The translations under genes and the position numbers were made by a program. The notes under the pieces were generated by a model. The model saw only the letters and a program-made list of their open reading frames with translations, was not told the DNA's origin and searched no databases. Shown one piece after another: positions 35,594 through 43,773 of a stretch of 64,000 bases of DNA. Within the stretch, counting starts at the first letter, position 1, and each line of letters begins with the position of its first letter. This stretch comes from Maritalea porphyrae (GTDB taxonomy: Bacteria > Pseudomonadota > Alphaproteobacteria > Rhizobiales > Devosiaceae): contig NZ_JAPWGX010000007.1 of assembly GCF_027213965.1 (NCBI RefSeq), positions 48,702 to 112,701 of the forward strand, written 5' to 3'.

Positions 35594-36265
35594 ATGGACT
35601 TTCGTAGATTTAGTAAAACCGCAGCCCTTGCCACAATGGGCATTGTTATCACCGCGTCATCTGCTTTTGCTTTCACCGCAAAATCATCAACAGCGCTTAA
35701 CGTGCGCTCAGGCCCTGGCACTGGATATAACATCGTTGACGCTCTTTATACCGGCGAAAAAGTCAATGTGAACAAATGCACCAAGTCGAGAAAATGGTGC
35801 TACGTCACCCATTCTGGTCCTGATGGTTGGGTTGCCGCAAAATACCTAAAACGCGTGGGCGGACACAAGCCAAAACCAACGCCAACTCCATATCCAAGTG
35901 ATCCTGAAATCACATTTGGTTTTCAGTTTGGCTCAGGTGGCTCCTCGTTTACATTCGGTTTTTCAACCGAAGACGGATATACCACGCCACATGAACCAAA
36001 GCCGCACAAAGCAAAGATCTGCTTTTACAGCAATGCCTACTACAAAGGGAAAAAGGCTTGTGTTGATGCCGGTACAAACAACCGCCTATTGTCGCCAAAA
36101 TGGAATGACCGCATCTCCTCAATCAAAGTGATTGGTGATGCATCGGTCACGGTGTGTAAACACAAAAACTACAAAGGCATCTGTCGCACGATCGACAATA
36201 ATATCCCAAAACTAGGTTTTCGTTTGAACGATGAAATCTCTTCATTCAAATCATACCGCTACTAA
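35594..36265 (+). CDS. Secreted SH3b / beta-gamma-crystallin-like protein
   Basis: A 223-aa exported protein. A Sec signal ends near SSAFAF (residue 27). Residues about 30-82 form a bacterial SH3 domain (ALNVRSGPGTGYNIVDALYTGEKV, GWVAAKYLKRVGG). A proline-rich linker (KPKPTPTPYPSD) and a Gly/Phe/Ser segment lead to a C-terminal beta/gamma-crystallin-like domain with two Greek-key repeats (ICFYSNAYYKGKKACVDAG, WNDRISSIKV; VCKHKNYKGICRTI, LNDEISSFKSY). Such domains often bind calcium, and SH3b domains bind cell wall, so an envelope or calcium-stabilised role is likely. GGGAG precedes the ATG. Confidence 0.8.
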   Translation: MDFRRFSKTAALATMGIVITASSAFAFTAKSSTALNVRSGPGTGYNIVDALYTGEKVNVNKCTKSRKWCYVTHSGPDGWVAAKYLKRVGGHKPKPTPTPYPSDPEITFGFQFGSGGSSFTFGFSTEDGYTTPHEPKPHKAKICFYSNAYYKGKKACVDAGTNNRLLSPKWNDRISSIKVIGDASVTVCKHKNYKGICRTIDNNIPKLGFRLNDEISSFKSYRY

Positions 36266-36302
36266 AATAGCCCAATTTGTCAGACCTCCACTGACACACA
36301 TT

Positions 36303-36328
36303 GCCCCGGCATTTGCCGGGGCTTTTTT
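36303..36328 (+). terminator. Rho-independent terminator after the SH3/crystallin gene
   Basis: GCCCCGGC-ATTT-GCCGGGGC is a perfect 8-bp stem followed by six Ts. Confidence 0.9.
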
Positions 36329-36417
36329 GTTCGAAAAATAGCTTGGCCCTATTGAATGTGATGACACCGCGCCCGTATGCTGATACCAACAAGGCGCTTA
36401 AATAGAAGGATTTCTGC

Positions 36418-36447
36418 ATGCCATTGAAATTGGTGAAACATCAATGA
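36418..36447 (+). CDS. Leader peptide of rsgA (9 codons)
   Basis: The short frame MPLKLVKHQ has a better ribosome site (AGAAGGA, seven bases upstream) than rsgA itself. Its TGA overlaps the rsgA ATG as ATGA, the classic translational-coupling arrangement. It may feed ribosomes into rsgA or adjust its output. Biological use is inferred. Confidence 0.45.
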   Translation: MPLKLVKHQ

Positions 36448-37487
36448 CATACAAGTTTTCACAACTTGCAGACTTTGGCTGGTCATCATTTTTTTCCGAC
36501 CAACTTAATTCTTCCGACACAGAAAAGCTCATCCCCGTAAAAGTATCTGAAGTTCACCGCGCAAAGATCAGGGTATTGGCGCCAGATTTTGACGAATATG
36601 TGCCCCCATTTTATGCAAAGAAAAGCGACAACGAAGCCCGCGCAATTGTGGGGGACTGGCTATTGCTGGACAAAAACACGTTTGAACCTGCGCGCCTACT
36701 TACCCGCAAAAGCCTGTTGAAACGCCTAGCACCGGGCAAAGGGCGACGGGCACAATTGATCGCTGCCAATATTGACACGCTCTTCATTGTGTCCTCCTGC
36801 AATCAAAACTTTAATATCGCTCGAATTGAAAGATATTTGACCCTAGCCCAAGATGCTGGGGTACATCCGGTCGTGGTGCTCACCAAAGTCGATTTAACTG
36901 AAACCCCACAGGACTACGTCAAACAGGCCAAAACATTATTGCCTGATTTGGACGTGATCCTTTTAAACGCCAAAGACCCGGCCTCAGTCGAGCAGCTTCT
37001 GCCTTGGTGCAACAAGGGTCAAACCGCAGCGTTTTTAGGCTCATCGGGTGTGGGCAAATCAACATTGATCAATACTCTTACAGGCGACGATCAAATCGCC
37101 ACCCAAGACGTTCGCCAGACCGACGACAAGGGCCGCCACACCACCACCAGCCGCGAATTGCATTTATTGAGCACCGGGGGCTTGTTGATGGACACACCGG
37201 GCATGCGCGAACTTCAACTCACCGACGTTCAAATGGGCGTTGAAGAGGTTTTTTCCGACATAACCGACTTGGCCCTCACCTGTCGTTTTCGTGATTGTAA
37301 GCACCAAACAGAACCCGGCTGCGCCATAAGAGCCGCTCTAGAGTCTGGAGACCTAGAGGAAACCCGTTTGCAGCGCTGGAAAAAACTCAGCGACGAAGAC
37401 CAACAAAACACCCAAAACTTGGCCAAACGCCATGCCCGAGAACAAAGTTCAGGCAAAATGGCGAAACGGAGCAAAAAAGGGAAATAG
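36444..37487 (+). CDS. rsgA: Ribosome small subunit-dependent GTPase RsgA
   Basis: A 347-aa circularly permuted GTPase that assists late maturation of the 30S subunit. An OB-fold comes first, then the G4 motif TKVD, then G1 (GSSGVGKST) and G3 (DTPGM), in the permuted order that defines the family. The C-terminal zinc-binding region has CRFRDCKHQTEPGC. The tail is very basic. The gene is translationally coupled to a 9-codon leader. Confidence 0.95.
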   Translation: MTYKFSQLADFGWSSFFSDQLNSSDTEKLIPVKVSEVHRAKIRVLAPDFDEYVPPFYAKKSDNEARAIVGDWLLLDKNTFEPARLLTRKSLLKRLAPGKGRRAQLIAANIDTLFIVSSCNQNFNIARIERYLTLAQDAGVHPVVVLTKVDLTETPQDYVKQAKTLLPDLDVILLNAKDPASVEQLLPWCNKGQTAAFLGSSGVGKSTLINTLTGDDQIATQDVRQTDDKGRHTTTSRELHLLSTGGLLMDTPGMRELQLTDVQMGVEEVFSDITDLALTCRFRDCKHQTEPGCAIRAALESGDLEETRLQRWKKLSDEDQQNTQNLAKRHAREQSSGKMAKRSKKGK

Positions 37488-37639
37488 GTAGGGGCGAAAT
37501 CAACTTAACGCCGATGACACATTGATCGCAATAGGGCCTTTTACCATTATTTGTGTGTCTATCTGGGGTGAGTATGCTACAAAGCCCCACCCTGCACGCG
37601 ATCATGCGTGCCTGTTCCGACACTGATTGGACGTATATC

Positions 37640-37990
37640 ATGCAAATCCCTAAATGGACGAAACCTGCGCTTTGGGGCGCGGGTGCGGGTGCTATTGCTT
37701 TAGCAGTTGTAGGCTTTAACTGGGGTGGCTGGGTAACAAGCAGCGCCGCAGCGCAAATGGCAAATAAACAAGAAGTTGCAGCAATAGCCGCGGTGCTCAC
37801 ACCATATTGCGTTGAGAACTCAAAAACCGATCCAAAGTCCGCAGAAGTTTTTGTTGAATTCAAAAAAGGCAATTCCTATCAGCAGCGCCAGATTATTGAA
37901 AAAGCTGGTTGGGCGACCCCATTGGGATCAGACAAGCCGAACAGTGTTTTGGCCAGTGCTTGCCAGGCTGAATTGAGCAAAGATATCTAG
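37640..37990 (+). CDS. Conserved Rhizobiales-type small membrane-anchored protein
   Basis: A 116-aa protein. PKWTKPALWGAGAGAIALAVVGFNWGGWVT at the N-terminus forms one membrane helix; the rest (residues 45-116) is soluble with two cysteines (TPYCVENSK, ASACQAEL) and is probably periplasmic. I recall proteins of this type as unnamed conserved proteins in Rhizobiales; no function is known. The ATG at 37640 is preferred because upstream residues do not fit the family. Confidence 0.75.
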   Translation: MQIPKWTKPALWGAGAGAIALAVVGFNWGGWVTSSAAAQMANKQEVAAIAAVLTPYCVENSKTDPKSAEVFVEFKKGNSYQQRQIIEKAGWATPLGSDKPNSVLASACQAELSKDI

Positions 37991-38072
37991 CTAGTTTCCG
38001 CTGGGCACCCGCCAGCAAGTTAGCACAAGCGGCATCAATGCGATCTGATCGCCCCTATCTATTTGCCGATGT

Positions 38073-38102
38073 CTTAGTCTGCGTTTACCCGCGCAGACTA
38101 AG
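38073..38102. promoter_or_regulatory. Perfect 11-bp inverted repeat before the DUF1611 operon
   Basis: CTTAGTCTGCG and CGCAGACTAAG flank eight bases (TTTACCCG). No T tract follows on either strand, so an operator or mRNA hairpin is more likely than a terminator. It is 153 bases upstream of the DUF1611 start. Confidence 0.4.
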
Positions 38103-38254
38103 CCCAGCTGCCACATATTGGCATTGCGGAACGGACTTATTCAAGTTCTGCGACCACATCGAAAATGCAAACCGCAGTTTTTACCTGAACCCAGAAACTT
38201 TGTCTGTTTCGCTGGCGCAATCTTGCTGCCGGCCAAAACCATTTAAGGAAAACC

Positions 38255-39454
38255 ATGACCGATATACTTGATCCAAAAATCGACAACGCACATAAACAAG
38301 ATGGCAAACCACACAGCCAACCCACAACCAATTCTATTGTGCAACTGGCAGAACATGGCTTGCCCATCACATCAAAAACCGCCATCGTCTATTGTGAAGG
38401 CAATTTTGGTGCTTTGGATGGCAAAACAGCAAATGGCCTGGTTCGGCATTCAGAAAAATACGAAGTCTGTGCAGTTATTGACAGCAAACTGGCCGGTCAA
38501 GACAGCGGCATGGTGCTGGACGGCATTGCAAATTCGATACAAATTCATAGTAACCTTGCAACAGTTTTAGACCACCTAGAACATACGCCCGACTTCTTCA
38601 TTTTTGGCATGGCTCCGGCCAGCGGCATGTTATCAACCCACGAACGCGGCCTGATTATTGAGGCTATGAGCCATGGCATGAACATCGTCAATGGACTACA
38701 CGAATTTCTCAACGAAGACCCAGTGTTCGCTGCAGCGTGTCTTGCCTATGAGGTTACCATCCTTGATGTGCGCAAACCACGTGCCAAAAAAGATCTCAGA
38801 ATGTTTAGTGGGCGGATCAAAGAAGTCACCTGCCCGGTTATCGCAGTGCTTGGCACAGACGGCGCCATTGGCAAGCGAACCACATCAACCATTCTAACGG
38901 ATGCACTTAAGGCCTACGGAATAAAGGCCACCATGATTGGAACAGGACAAACCGGTCTCATTCAGGGTGCGCGGTATGGCATAGCCATTGATGCAATCCC
39001 AGCTCAATTTTGTTCCGGCGAAATGGAATCTGCGATTGTTGAGGCATTTGAACAAGAAAACCCAGATGTAATCATCGTCGAAGGTCAAGGTGCCCTCAGC
39101 CATCCCGCCTATTTGACTTCAGCTTTCATCTTGCGCGGCAGCCAGCCTGATGGCGTCATTTTGCAACATGCGCCGAAGCGAACCCACTTGGGAGATTTTC
39201 CGGATACTGAAATGCCAACGCCAGAAAGCGAGATCAACCTCATCGAAACCTTTGCGGACACAAAGGTTATTGGGCTCACCATCAACCACGAAAACATGAG
39301 CGACGATGAAGTCAGCTCAGCGATCAAAACTTATACGCATCTGTTGGGCATTCCAGCAACAGATGCACTGACCAGACCAACAGCCCATCTTGTTGATATG
39401 GTGCTCGCAGCATTCCCACAACTTGCGCCCAAACGTGTTGCCAATTCCCATTGA
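38255..39454 (+). CDS. DUF1611 P-loop protein (DgcN-like, possible D-amino-acid N-acetyltransferase)
   Basis: A 399-aa cytoplasmic protein of the DUF1611 family. It has an N-terminal Rossmann-like region (AIVYCEGNFGALDGKTANGLVRHSEKYEV) and a C-terminal P-loop domain with GTDGAIGKRTTS as Walker A and VEGQGALSHP. Family member DgcN acts with DgcA in D-glutamate use, reported as an N-acetyltransferase; whether this protein has that activity is inference. Its TGA overlaps the start of an alanine-racemase-like gene (TTGA), so the two work together. Confidence 0.85.
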   Translation: MTDILDPKIDNAHKQDGKPHSQPTTNSIVQLAEHGLPITSKTAIVYCEGNFGALDGKTANGLVRHSEKYEVCAVIDSKLAGQDSGMVLDGIANSIQIHSNLATVLDHLEHTPDFFIFGMAPASGMLSTHERGLIIEAMSHGMNIVNGLHEFLNEDPVFAAACLAYEVTILDVRKPRAKKDLRMFSGRIKEVTCPVIAVLGTDGAIGKRTTSTILTDALKAYGIKATMIGTGQTGLIQGARYGIAIDAIPAQFCSGEMESAIVEAFEQENPDVIIVEGQGALSHPAYLTSAFILRGSQPDGVILQHAPKRTHLGDFPDTEMPTPESEINLIETFADTKVIGLTINHENMSDDEVSSAIKTYTHLLGIPATDALTRPTAHLVDMVLAAFPQLAPKRVANSH

Positions 39455-40542
39455 CGGCCCCTCGTCTGGAGATTGACCTGGACAAAATAAGGCACAACGC
39501 ACAAGTGCTGGTCAAAAAGCTTGCGGCGCGTGACATCGGCGTTTCTGGTGTCACAAAGGCAATGTTGGGCAACTCACTTTTTGCCAACACTTTAATTTCC
39601 GCTGGGGTGAAAGGCCTAGCGGACTCTCGGGTAGAAAACCTGCAAGCCATGCGTCAAGCCGGCGTAAAGGCACCCATGACACTCATTCGATCGCCAATGA
39701 TTTCTCAAGCGGCGCAAATCGTCAAATCCGCACATATCAGCCTTAACACAGAACTCGATACCATCGCCGAGCTTTCAGAAGCTGCTTCAGCTCAAAACTG
39801 CGTGCATGGCGTATTGCTGATGGTGGAATTGGGAGATCTGCGAGAAGGCATTATGCCCGCAGATCTCGAGGATATGGTCCGCAAAACCTTGCGGTTCCAA
39901 AATATCAAACTTGAGGGCATTGGCACCAATTTGGCCTGCCAAAATGGCGTTGTTCCGGATGCAAGAAACATGGGTGAACTCTCAGCACTTGCTGATGCGA
40001 TTGATGCAACATTCAACGCAAAGCTACAGATTATCTCTGGCGGAAACTCTGCCAATTTGACATGGGCGCTAGGGGATGAAGCTAAAGGTCGGATCAACAA
40101 TCTACGTTTGGGCGAAGCCATTTTACTTGGCTGCGAACCACTCTATCGTCAACCGCTTGACGAACTATTCACAGATGCATTTGTACTCTTCGCCGAAGTA
40201 ATAGAATGCAAAATCAAACCATCACACCCCACGGGCGCCATTGCGCAAACAGCGTTTGCTTCCACCAAAACGGCCAGAAACAGCGGACTCATCCATCAAA
40301 CAACCTTAGCACTGGGGCAAATGGATACAGACCCAACTGGTCTTTCACCCGTTCGAAACATCAAAATTTTGGGGTCAAGCAGCGATCATATGGTCTTGGA
40401 CACGCTTAACGAAGACTTCCCAATAGGATCAGAAGCGGCCTTTCATCTCAACTATAGCGCGTTAATTCACGCCATGGCTTCGCCCTTTGTCACAAAACAA
40501 TATCGTTCAAACAATATTGCGACAAAAAGGCGAGCGCACTGA
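39451..40542 (+). CDS. Alanine/ornithine-racemase-like PLP enzyme
   Basis: A 363-aa fold-type III PLP enzyme related to alanine racemase and to the ornithine racemase group. The PLP lysine lies in GVSGVTKAMLGN (about residue 33); ADSRVENLQAMRQAG and the barrel segment MVELGDLREGI follow. Translation seems to begin at TTG overlapping the DUF1611 stop; the next in-frame ATG would remove the lysine. With DUF1611 it probably racemises and modifies a specific amino acid. Substrate undetermined. Confidence 0.82.
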   Translation: MTAPRLEIDLDKIRHNAQVLVKKLAARDIGVSGVTKAMLGNSLFANTLISAGVKGLADSRVENLQAMRQAGVKAPMTLIRSPMISQAAQIVKSAHISLNTELDTIAELSEAASAQNCVHGVLLMVELGDLREGIMPADLEDMVRKTLRFQNIKLEGIGTNLACQNGVVPDARNMGELSALADAIDATFNAKLQIISGGNSANLTWALGDEAKGRINNLRLGEAILLGCEPLYRQPLDELFTDAFVLFAEVIECKIKPSHPTGAIAQTAFASTKTARNSGLIHQTTLALGQMDTDPTGLSPVRNIKILGSSSDHMVLDTLNEDFPIGSEAAFHLNYSALIHAMASPFVTKQYRSNNIATKRRAH

Positions 40543-40556
40543 AAACTAGAGTTGGG

Positions 40557-40790
40557 TTAGTCCATTAGTTCTGGCGGCAAACTGCCGTGTCTGGAAAGGA
40601 CCATAGGTTCATCATAACAATCGGTTTCAACATCGATCTCTTGAGAAAATGAAACCGCTCCGTCGCGGGTCAAAGAAACCCGTTCAGCCAAAGCTATCGC
40701 GGCTTCAGCCGTCTTGGCGGATTGCATTGGATCGGCAACCAGGGCACGGCCTTTTTGTCGAAAGCTCATTACTGCAAATCGTAACGTCAT
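40557..40790 (-). CDS. Small conserved hypothetical protein (77 aa)
   Basis: A 77-aa soluble frame with GAGG six bases before the ATG. Sequence features: basic start (RFAVMSFRQKGRALV), an alanine-rich helix (KTAEAAIALAER), and an acidic C-terminal half (EIDVETDCYDEPMVL) ending SLPPELMD. It converges on the racemase gene with a 14-bp gap. No family known to me; codon use looks like neighbouring genes. Confidence 0.6.
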   Translation of the reverse strand: MTLRFAVMSFRQKGRALVADPMQSAKTAEAAIALAERVSLTRDGAVSFSQEIDVETDCYDEPMVLSRHGSLPPELMD

Positions 40791-41020
40791 AGCTGCCTCT
40801 TATGAAAGAAGCAGCATAGCACGTTTGCTCAGATACAATGATTTATTGTCACAATTCGGCAATTAAACTCAGACTAGATATTGGACAAAAGCAGTAAAAT
40901 CCGTAGAACAAGCTAATCTTCTTTCTCGCCCCCTTTTTGCACCTCAATCCCCCGCCCCATTTCCGCCGCCTTCATGCGCTTTGCTGCCTTTATACTGAAA
41001 ACCTAAGTTGAGGCGTTGCC

Positions 41021-41746
41021 ATGAACCCGCTTTCCGTTTTTTCTGCTGCCATCATCGCTGTTGGTTTGGCATTGAGTGGGTGGTTGTTGGGTCAATCGCT
41101 CGAAAACAGCCGCAAGCCGATCCGCACGGTGACGGTTAAGGGCCTTGCGGAGCAAAACGTAAGAGCTGATCTTGGTTTTTGGCCAATCCGGTTTGTTGCG
41201 ACCGGCCCAACGCTAGAGACGGCGCGATCCAACTTAGAGCTTTCTGAAAAAGCTGTGCGCGCATTTCTAGCAAAACGTGGGTTCAAAGACACAGAAATCG
41301 AAATCCAAAACCTACGGGTTGAAGACCGCTATGCGGGCTACAACGGGGGCAATTACCCAGCCGACGTTCGCTTTAATCTCAACGAAGATATGCTGGTAAC
41401 CACTGACCAAGTGGATGCCCTAGCCGCCGCTTCGCGCGATATTGGCGAATTGCTCAAAGCAGGAGTTGTCTTTTCGTCTGACAGTTGGTCGGGCGGCCCA
41501 AGCTTTGTGTTCACTGGCATTGCTGATCTTAAAAGTGAAATGTTGACAGAGGCCACAGGCCGCGCGCGCGACGCAGCGCAGCAATTCGCAAAAGAATCTC
41601 AATCAAATGTAGGCAATATTCAAACCGCCAATCAAGGCGTGTTCCAAATTCTGCCCGCTGTCGATATTCCAAACGATCGACCCGACAAGCAGATAGACAA
41701 AAAGGTGCGCGTGGTTTCAACCATCACCTATTTCTTGGTGGACTGA
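41021..41746 (+). CDS. SIMPL-domain (DUF541) protein
   Basis: A 241-aa protein anchored by an N-terminal helix (PLSVFSAAIIAVGLALSGWLLG) with the SIMPL/DUF541 domain outside the cytoplasm (RTVTVKGLAEQNVRADLGFW, then ARDAAQQFAKES and KVRVVSTITYFL). Family members such as BP26 and YggE are periplasmic and linked to oxidative-stress or channel-like assembly; the exact role is unknown. It is a single gene. Confidence 0.9.
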   Translation: MNPLSVFSAAIIAVGLALSGWLLGQSLENSRKPIRTVTVKGLAEQNVRADLGFWPIRFVATGPTLETARSNLELSEKAVRAFLAKRGFKDTEIEIQNLRVEDRYAGYNGGNYPADVRFNLNEDMLVTTDQVDALAAASRDIGELLKAGVVFSSDSWSGGPSFVFTGIADLKSEMLTEATGRARDAAQQFAKESQSNVGNIQTANQGVFQILPAVDIPNDRPDKQIDKKVRVVSTITYFLVD

Positions 41747-41828
41747 CCAACCTCTCCGCTTCATTGGCGATAGACGCAGTGCGCAGTGAGCGTTAGCATC
41801 CATGCAGAACAACCAGCGGGGGTGCAAA

Positions 41829-42200
41829 ATGGACAAAATTGAAGGTGGTTGCCTTTGTGCATCAGTTCGCTTTGTCGCTACTGGATCACCAGACCGAGTG
41901 GGCATTTGCCATTGCTTGGATTGCCGAAAGCATCACGGCGCGCTTTTTTACGCGGCAGCTATATTCCCAGCGAACACACTCATCGTAACAGGCAAAACAA
42001 ATGCCTATAATGGCCGACATTTTTGCCCAACCTGCGGCTCGTCAGTTTTTGCTTACTCTGGTGAAGAAGTTGAAATTCACCTTGGTGCCCTTTATGCGCC
42101 AAATCAATTCACCCCCACATACGAAATCTGGTGCGAACGGCGCGAAGCATGGCTGCCAACGTTTAAGAACACAGTGACATATGGGCGTGAGCGACATTAG
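41829..42200 (+). CDS. GFA-family (glutathione-dependent formaldehyde-activating-like) zinc protein
   Basis: A 123-aa protein with all zinc-binding cysteine motifs of the Mss4/GFA fold: GGCLCASVRF, CHCLDCRKHHGA and FCPTCGSSVF. The start at 41829 is the first ATG that begins just before the domain. Most family members have no proven formaldehyde activity, so the function is unassigned. It sits ahead of a broken GNAT gene (40-bp gap). Confidence 0.9.
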   Translation: MDKIEGGCLCASVRFVATGSPDRVGICHCLDCRKHHGALFYAAAIFPANTLIVTGKTNAYNGRHFCPTCGSSVFAYSGEEVEIHLGALYAPNQFTPTYEIWCERREAWLPTFKNTVTYGRERH

Positions 42201-42240
42201 GATAGACCAGCATTAGTGCCTAAAGGGGTGAAGCAGATAA

Positions 42241-42721
42241 ATGCAAAACACACAAACCAACATTCGACCAATGAGCCAATCAGAGTATGCTATTTGGCTG
42301 CCCCATTGCACGAAGGAGTTCGCCAAAGAAAAGGCTCAGGCCATGGCGATCAGCCAAGACGAAGCGCTTAAACTCTCAGAGCAATCGTTCAAGAGCATCC
42401 TGCCAGAGGGGTTGAACACACCCCGACAGCTACCTGTTCCCCATTCTGAATGGCGATGATCAAAAAATCGGCACGGTCTGGTTTGTGATTTCAACAAAAT
42501 GGGGTGTCACTACCGCATTCATTTATGACCTCGAAATTGCGGCAAACTTTCGTCGCTTGGGGCACGCTCAAGTTGCAATGCGCCTCATCGAACCGGTTGC
42601 AAGTGAGTTGGGTGCAACCAAATTGGCGCTACATGTATTCGGTTTCAATTCCGGTGCGATAGGTCTTTATGAAAGCCTTGGATATAAGACCACAGACATA
42701 AACATGGCCAAATCTCTCTAA
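42241..42721 (+). pseudogene. GNAT acetyltransferase broken by a +1 frameshift
   Basis: The first 60 codons (IRPMSQSEYAIWLPHCTKEFAKEKA...) match the start of GNAT proteins and the frame then stops at 42459. The remainder (GDDQKIGTVWFVISTKWG, DLEIAANFRRLGHAQVAMRLI, LYESLGYKTTDINMAKSL) continues in another frame. Removing one C from the CCCC run at 42421-42424 restores an unbroken protein reading NTPDSYLFPILNGDD across the junction. Either a recent inactivation, a programmed or phase-variable slip, or a sequencing error. The acetyl-CoA motif is RRLGHAQ. Confidence 0.8.
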
Positions 42722-42770
42722 GAGGAAGCAACTTCCAATAGTTAACAAATACTTGCCAAAATGTCGCACC

Positions 42771-42788
42771 CATGCAAAGTTTTGCATG
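42771..42788. promoter_or_regulatory. Palindrome upstream of the first DUF1761 gene
   Basis: CATGCAAA and TTTGCATG are perfect inverted repeats separated by two bases, 57 bases before the DUF1761 start. The short spacer favours a protein-binding operator over an RNA hairpin. Confidence 0.35.
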
Positions 42789-42844
42789 CCGTATGGGGCG
42801 ATGGCATGTTTTAGGGGAACCGCCCCAAAGCAATGGGGACTAAT

Positions 42845-43231
42845 ATGGAAGAAATCACCGCAAATGTAAGTTGGCTGGCCATAATCGTGGGCGCCGTTGC
42901 CGCTTTTTTGGTAGGTTGGCTTTGGTATTCACCAAAATTATTTGGCACCAAGTGGGCTGAGGGCAGCAAAGTTGAATTGGGCGATGCCAGCGAGATGCCG
43001 ATGGGGGCAATGGCAACACAAGCTCTTGGTCTTATCGGCCTAGCATGGGTTGTCGCTATTACAGCGGCAACAAACAGCCTCTTGACCATCATCTTGATCA
43101 CGGTTGCATTTGTTTTGTTGCAATGGTCGGGCAACTCATTCACGCAAAAATCTACTTACGCGAAATTGGTTGATGGCGGTTATTGGGTGATCGCAGTTGT
43201 GATCATGATCGCTGTGCAAATGGTGCTTTAG
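42845..43231 (+). CDS. DUF1761 membrane protein, copy 1
   Basis: A 128-aa protein with four predicted helices of the DUF1761 family (WLAIIVGAVAAFLVGWLWYSPKLFGTKWAEG at the start and SGNSFTQKSTYAKLVDGGYWVIAVVIMI at the end). The start at 42845 follows GGGG with suitable spacing. A paralogue lies directly downstream, and each copy has its own hairpin terminator. Function unknown. Confidence 0.88.
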   Translation: MEEITANVSWLAIIVGAVAAFLVGWLWYSPKLFGTKWAEGSKVELGDASEMPMGAMATQALGLIGLAWVVAITAATNSLLTIILITVAFVLLQWSGNSFTQKSTYAKLVDGGYWVIAVVIMIAVQMVL

Positions 43232-43257
43232 CCAAGAAAAATACTGCGGAGAGAGAG

Positions 43258-43286
43258 GCCCCGTCCTTAGTTGGATGGGGCTTTAT
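43258..43286 (+). terminator. Terminator between the DUF1761 twins
   Basis: GCCCCGTCC pairs with GGATGGGGC (one G-U) around TTAGTT and is followed by TTTATT. Confidence 0.75.
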
Positions 43287-43313
43287 TGATCACATTGGTA
43301 GAAAGACACAGAA

Positions 43314-43697
43314 ATGATTGATGTTTTTGAGGTCAGTTGGATTGCCATAATTGTCGGCACAATAGGTTCTTATTTGTTAGGCGTTGTTTGGTATTCACCC
43401 GTTTTGTTCGTAAAAAAGTGGGCCGAGGGGATTGGCGCGAAGGCAGACAAGCCAGCAATGCCGCCATTAAGCGCCATGCTCGCACAGTTTGTCGGGCTGT
43501 TTTTGCTCGCGTGGATAATTGAGCTATTTAGCCCTTCTCAGAATTGGGCTGCGGTTGTGTTGATCAGTGCCATGTTTGTTGTCTTGCAATACGGCAACAA
43601 CACATTCACGGGTAAATCCACTTACGCAAAACTAACTGAAGGCGGCTACATCCTTGCCTGCGTAACCATCATAGTCCTGGTGCAACTGCTGCTCTAA
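43314..43697 (+). CDS. DUF1761 membrane protein, copy 2
   Basis: A 127-aa paralogue of the preceding gene with the same layout (WIAIIVGTIGSYLLGVVWYSPVLFVKKWAEG; GNNTFTGKSTYAKLTEGGYILA) and four helices. Strong divergence outside these blocks shows the tandem duplication is old. The two may form a heteromer or have specialised. A terminator follows. Confidence 0.88.
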   Translation: MIDVFEVSWIAIIVGTIGSYLLGVVWYSPVLFVKKWAEGIGAKADKPAMPPLSAMLAQFVGLFLLAWIIELFSPSQNWAAVVLISAMFVVLQYGNNTFTGKSTYAKLTEGGYILACVTIIVLVQLLL

Positions 43698-43725
43698 AAA
43701 CGCTGACATACCTTTGGGTGAAAAC

Positions 43726-43752
43726 GGCCCCGACCATAAATTGGACGGGGCC
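43726..43752 (+). terminator. Hairpin after the second DUF1761 gene
   Basis: GGCCCCG-A-CCA pairs with TGG-A-CGGGGCC apart from one A-A mismatch, then ATATTTGTTG follows. It closely resembles the terminator of the first twin and was probably duplicated with the gene. Confidence 0.65.
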
Positions 43753-43773
43753 ATATTTGTTGAAGCTGTGCAC

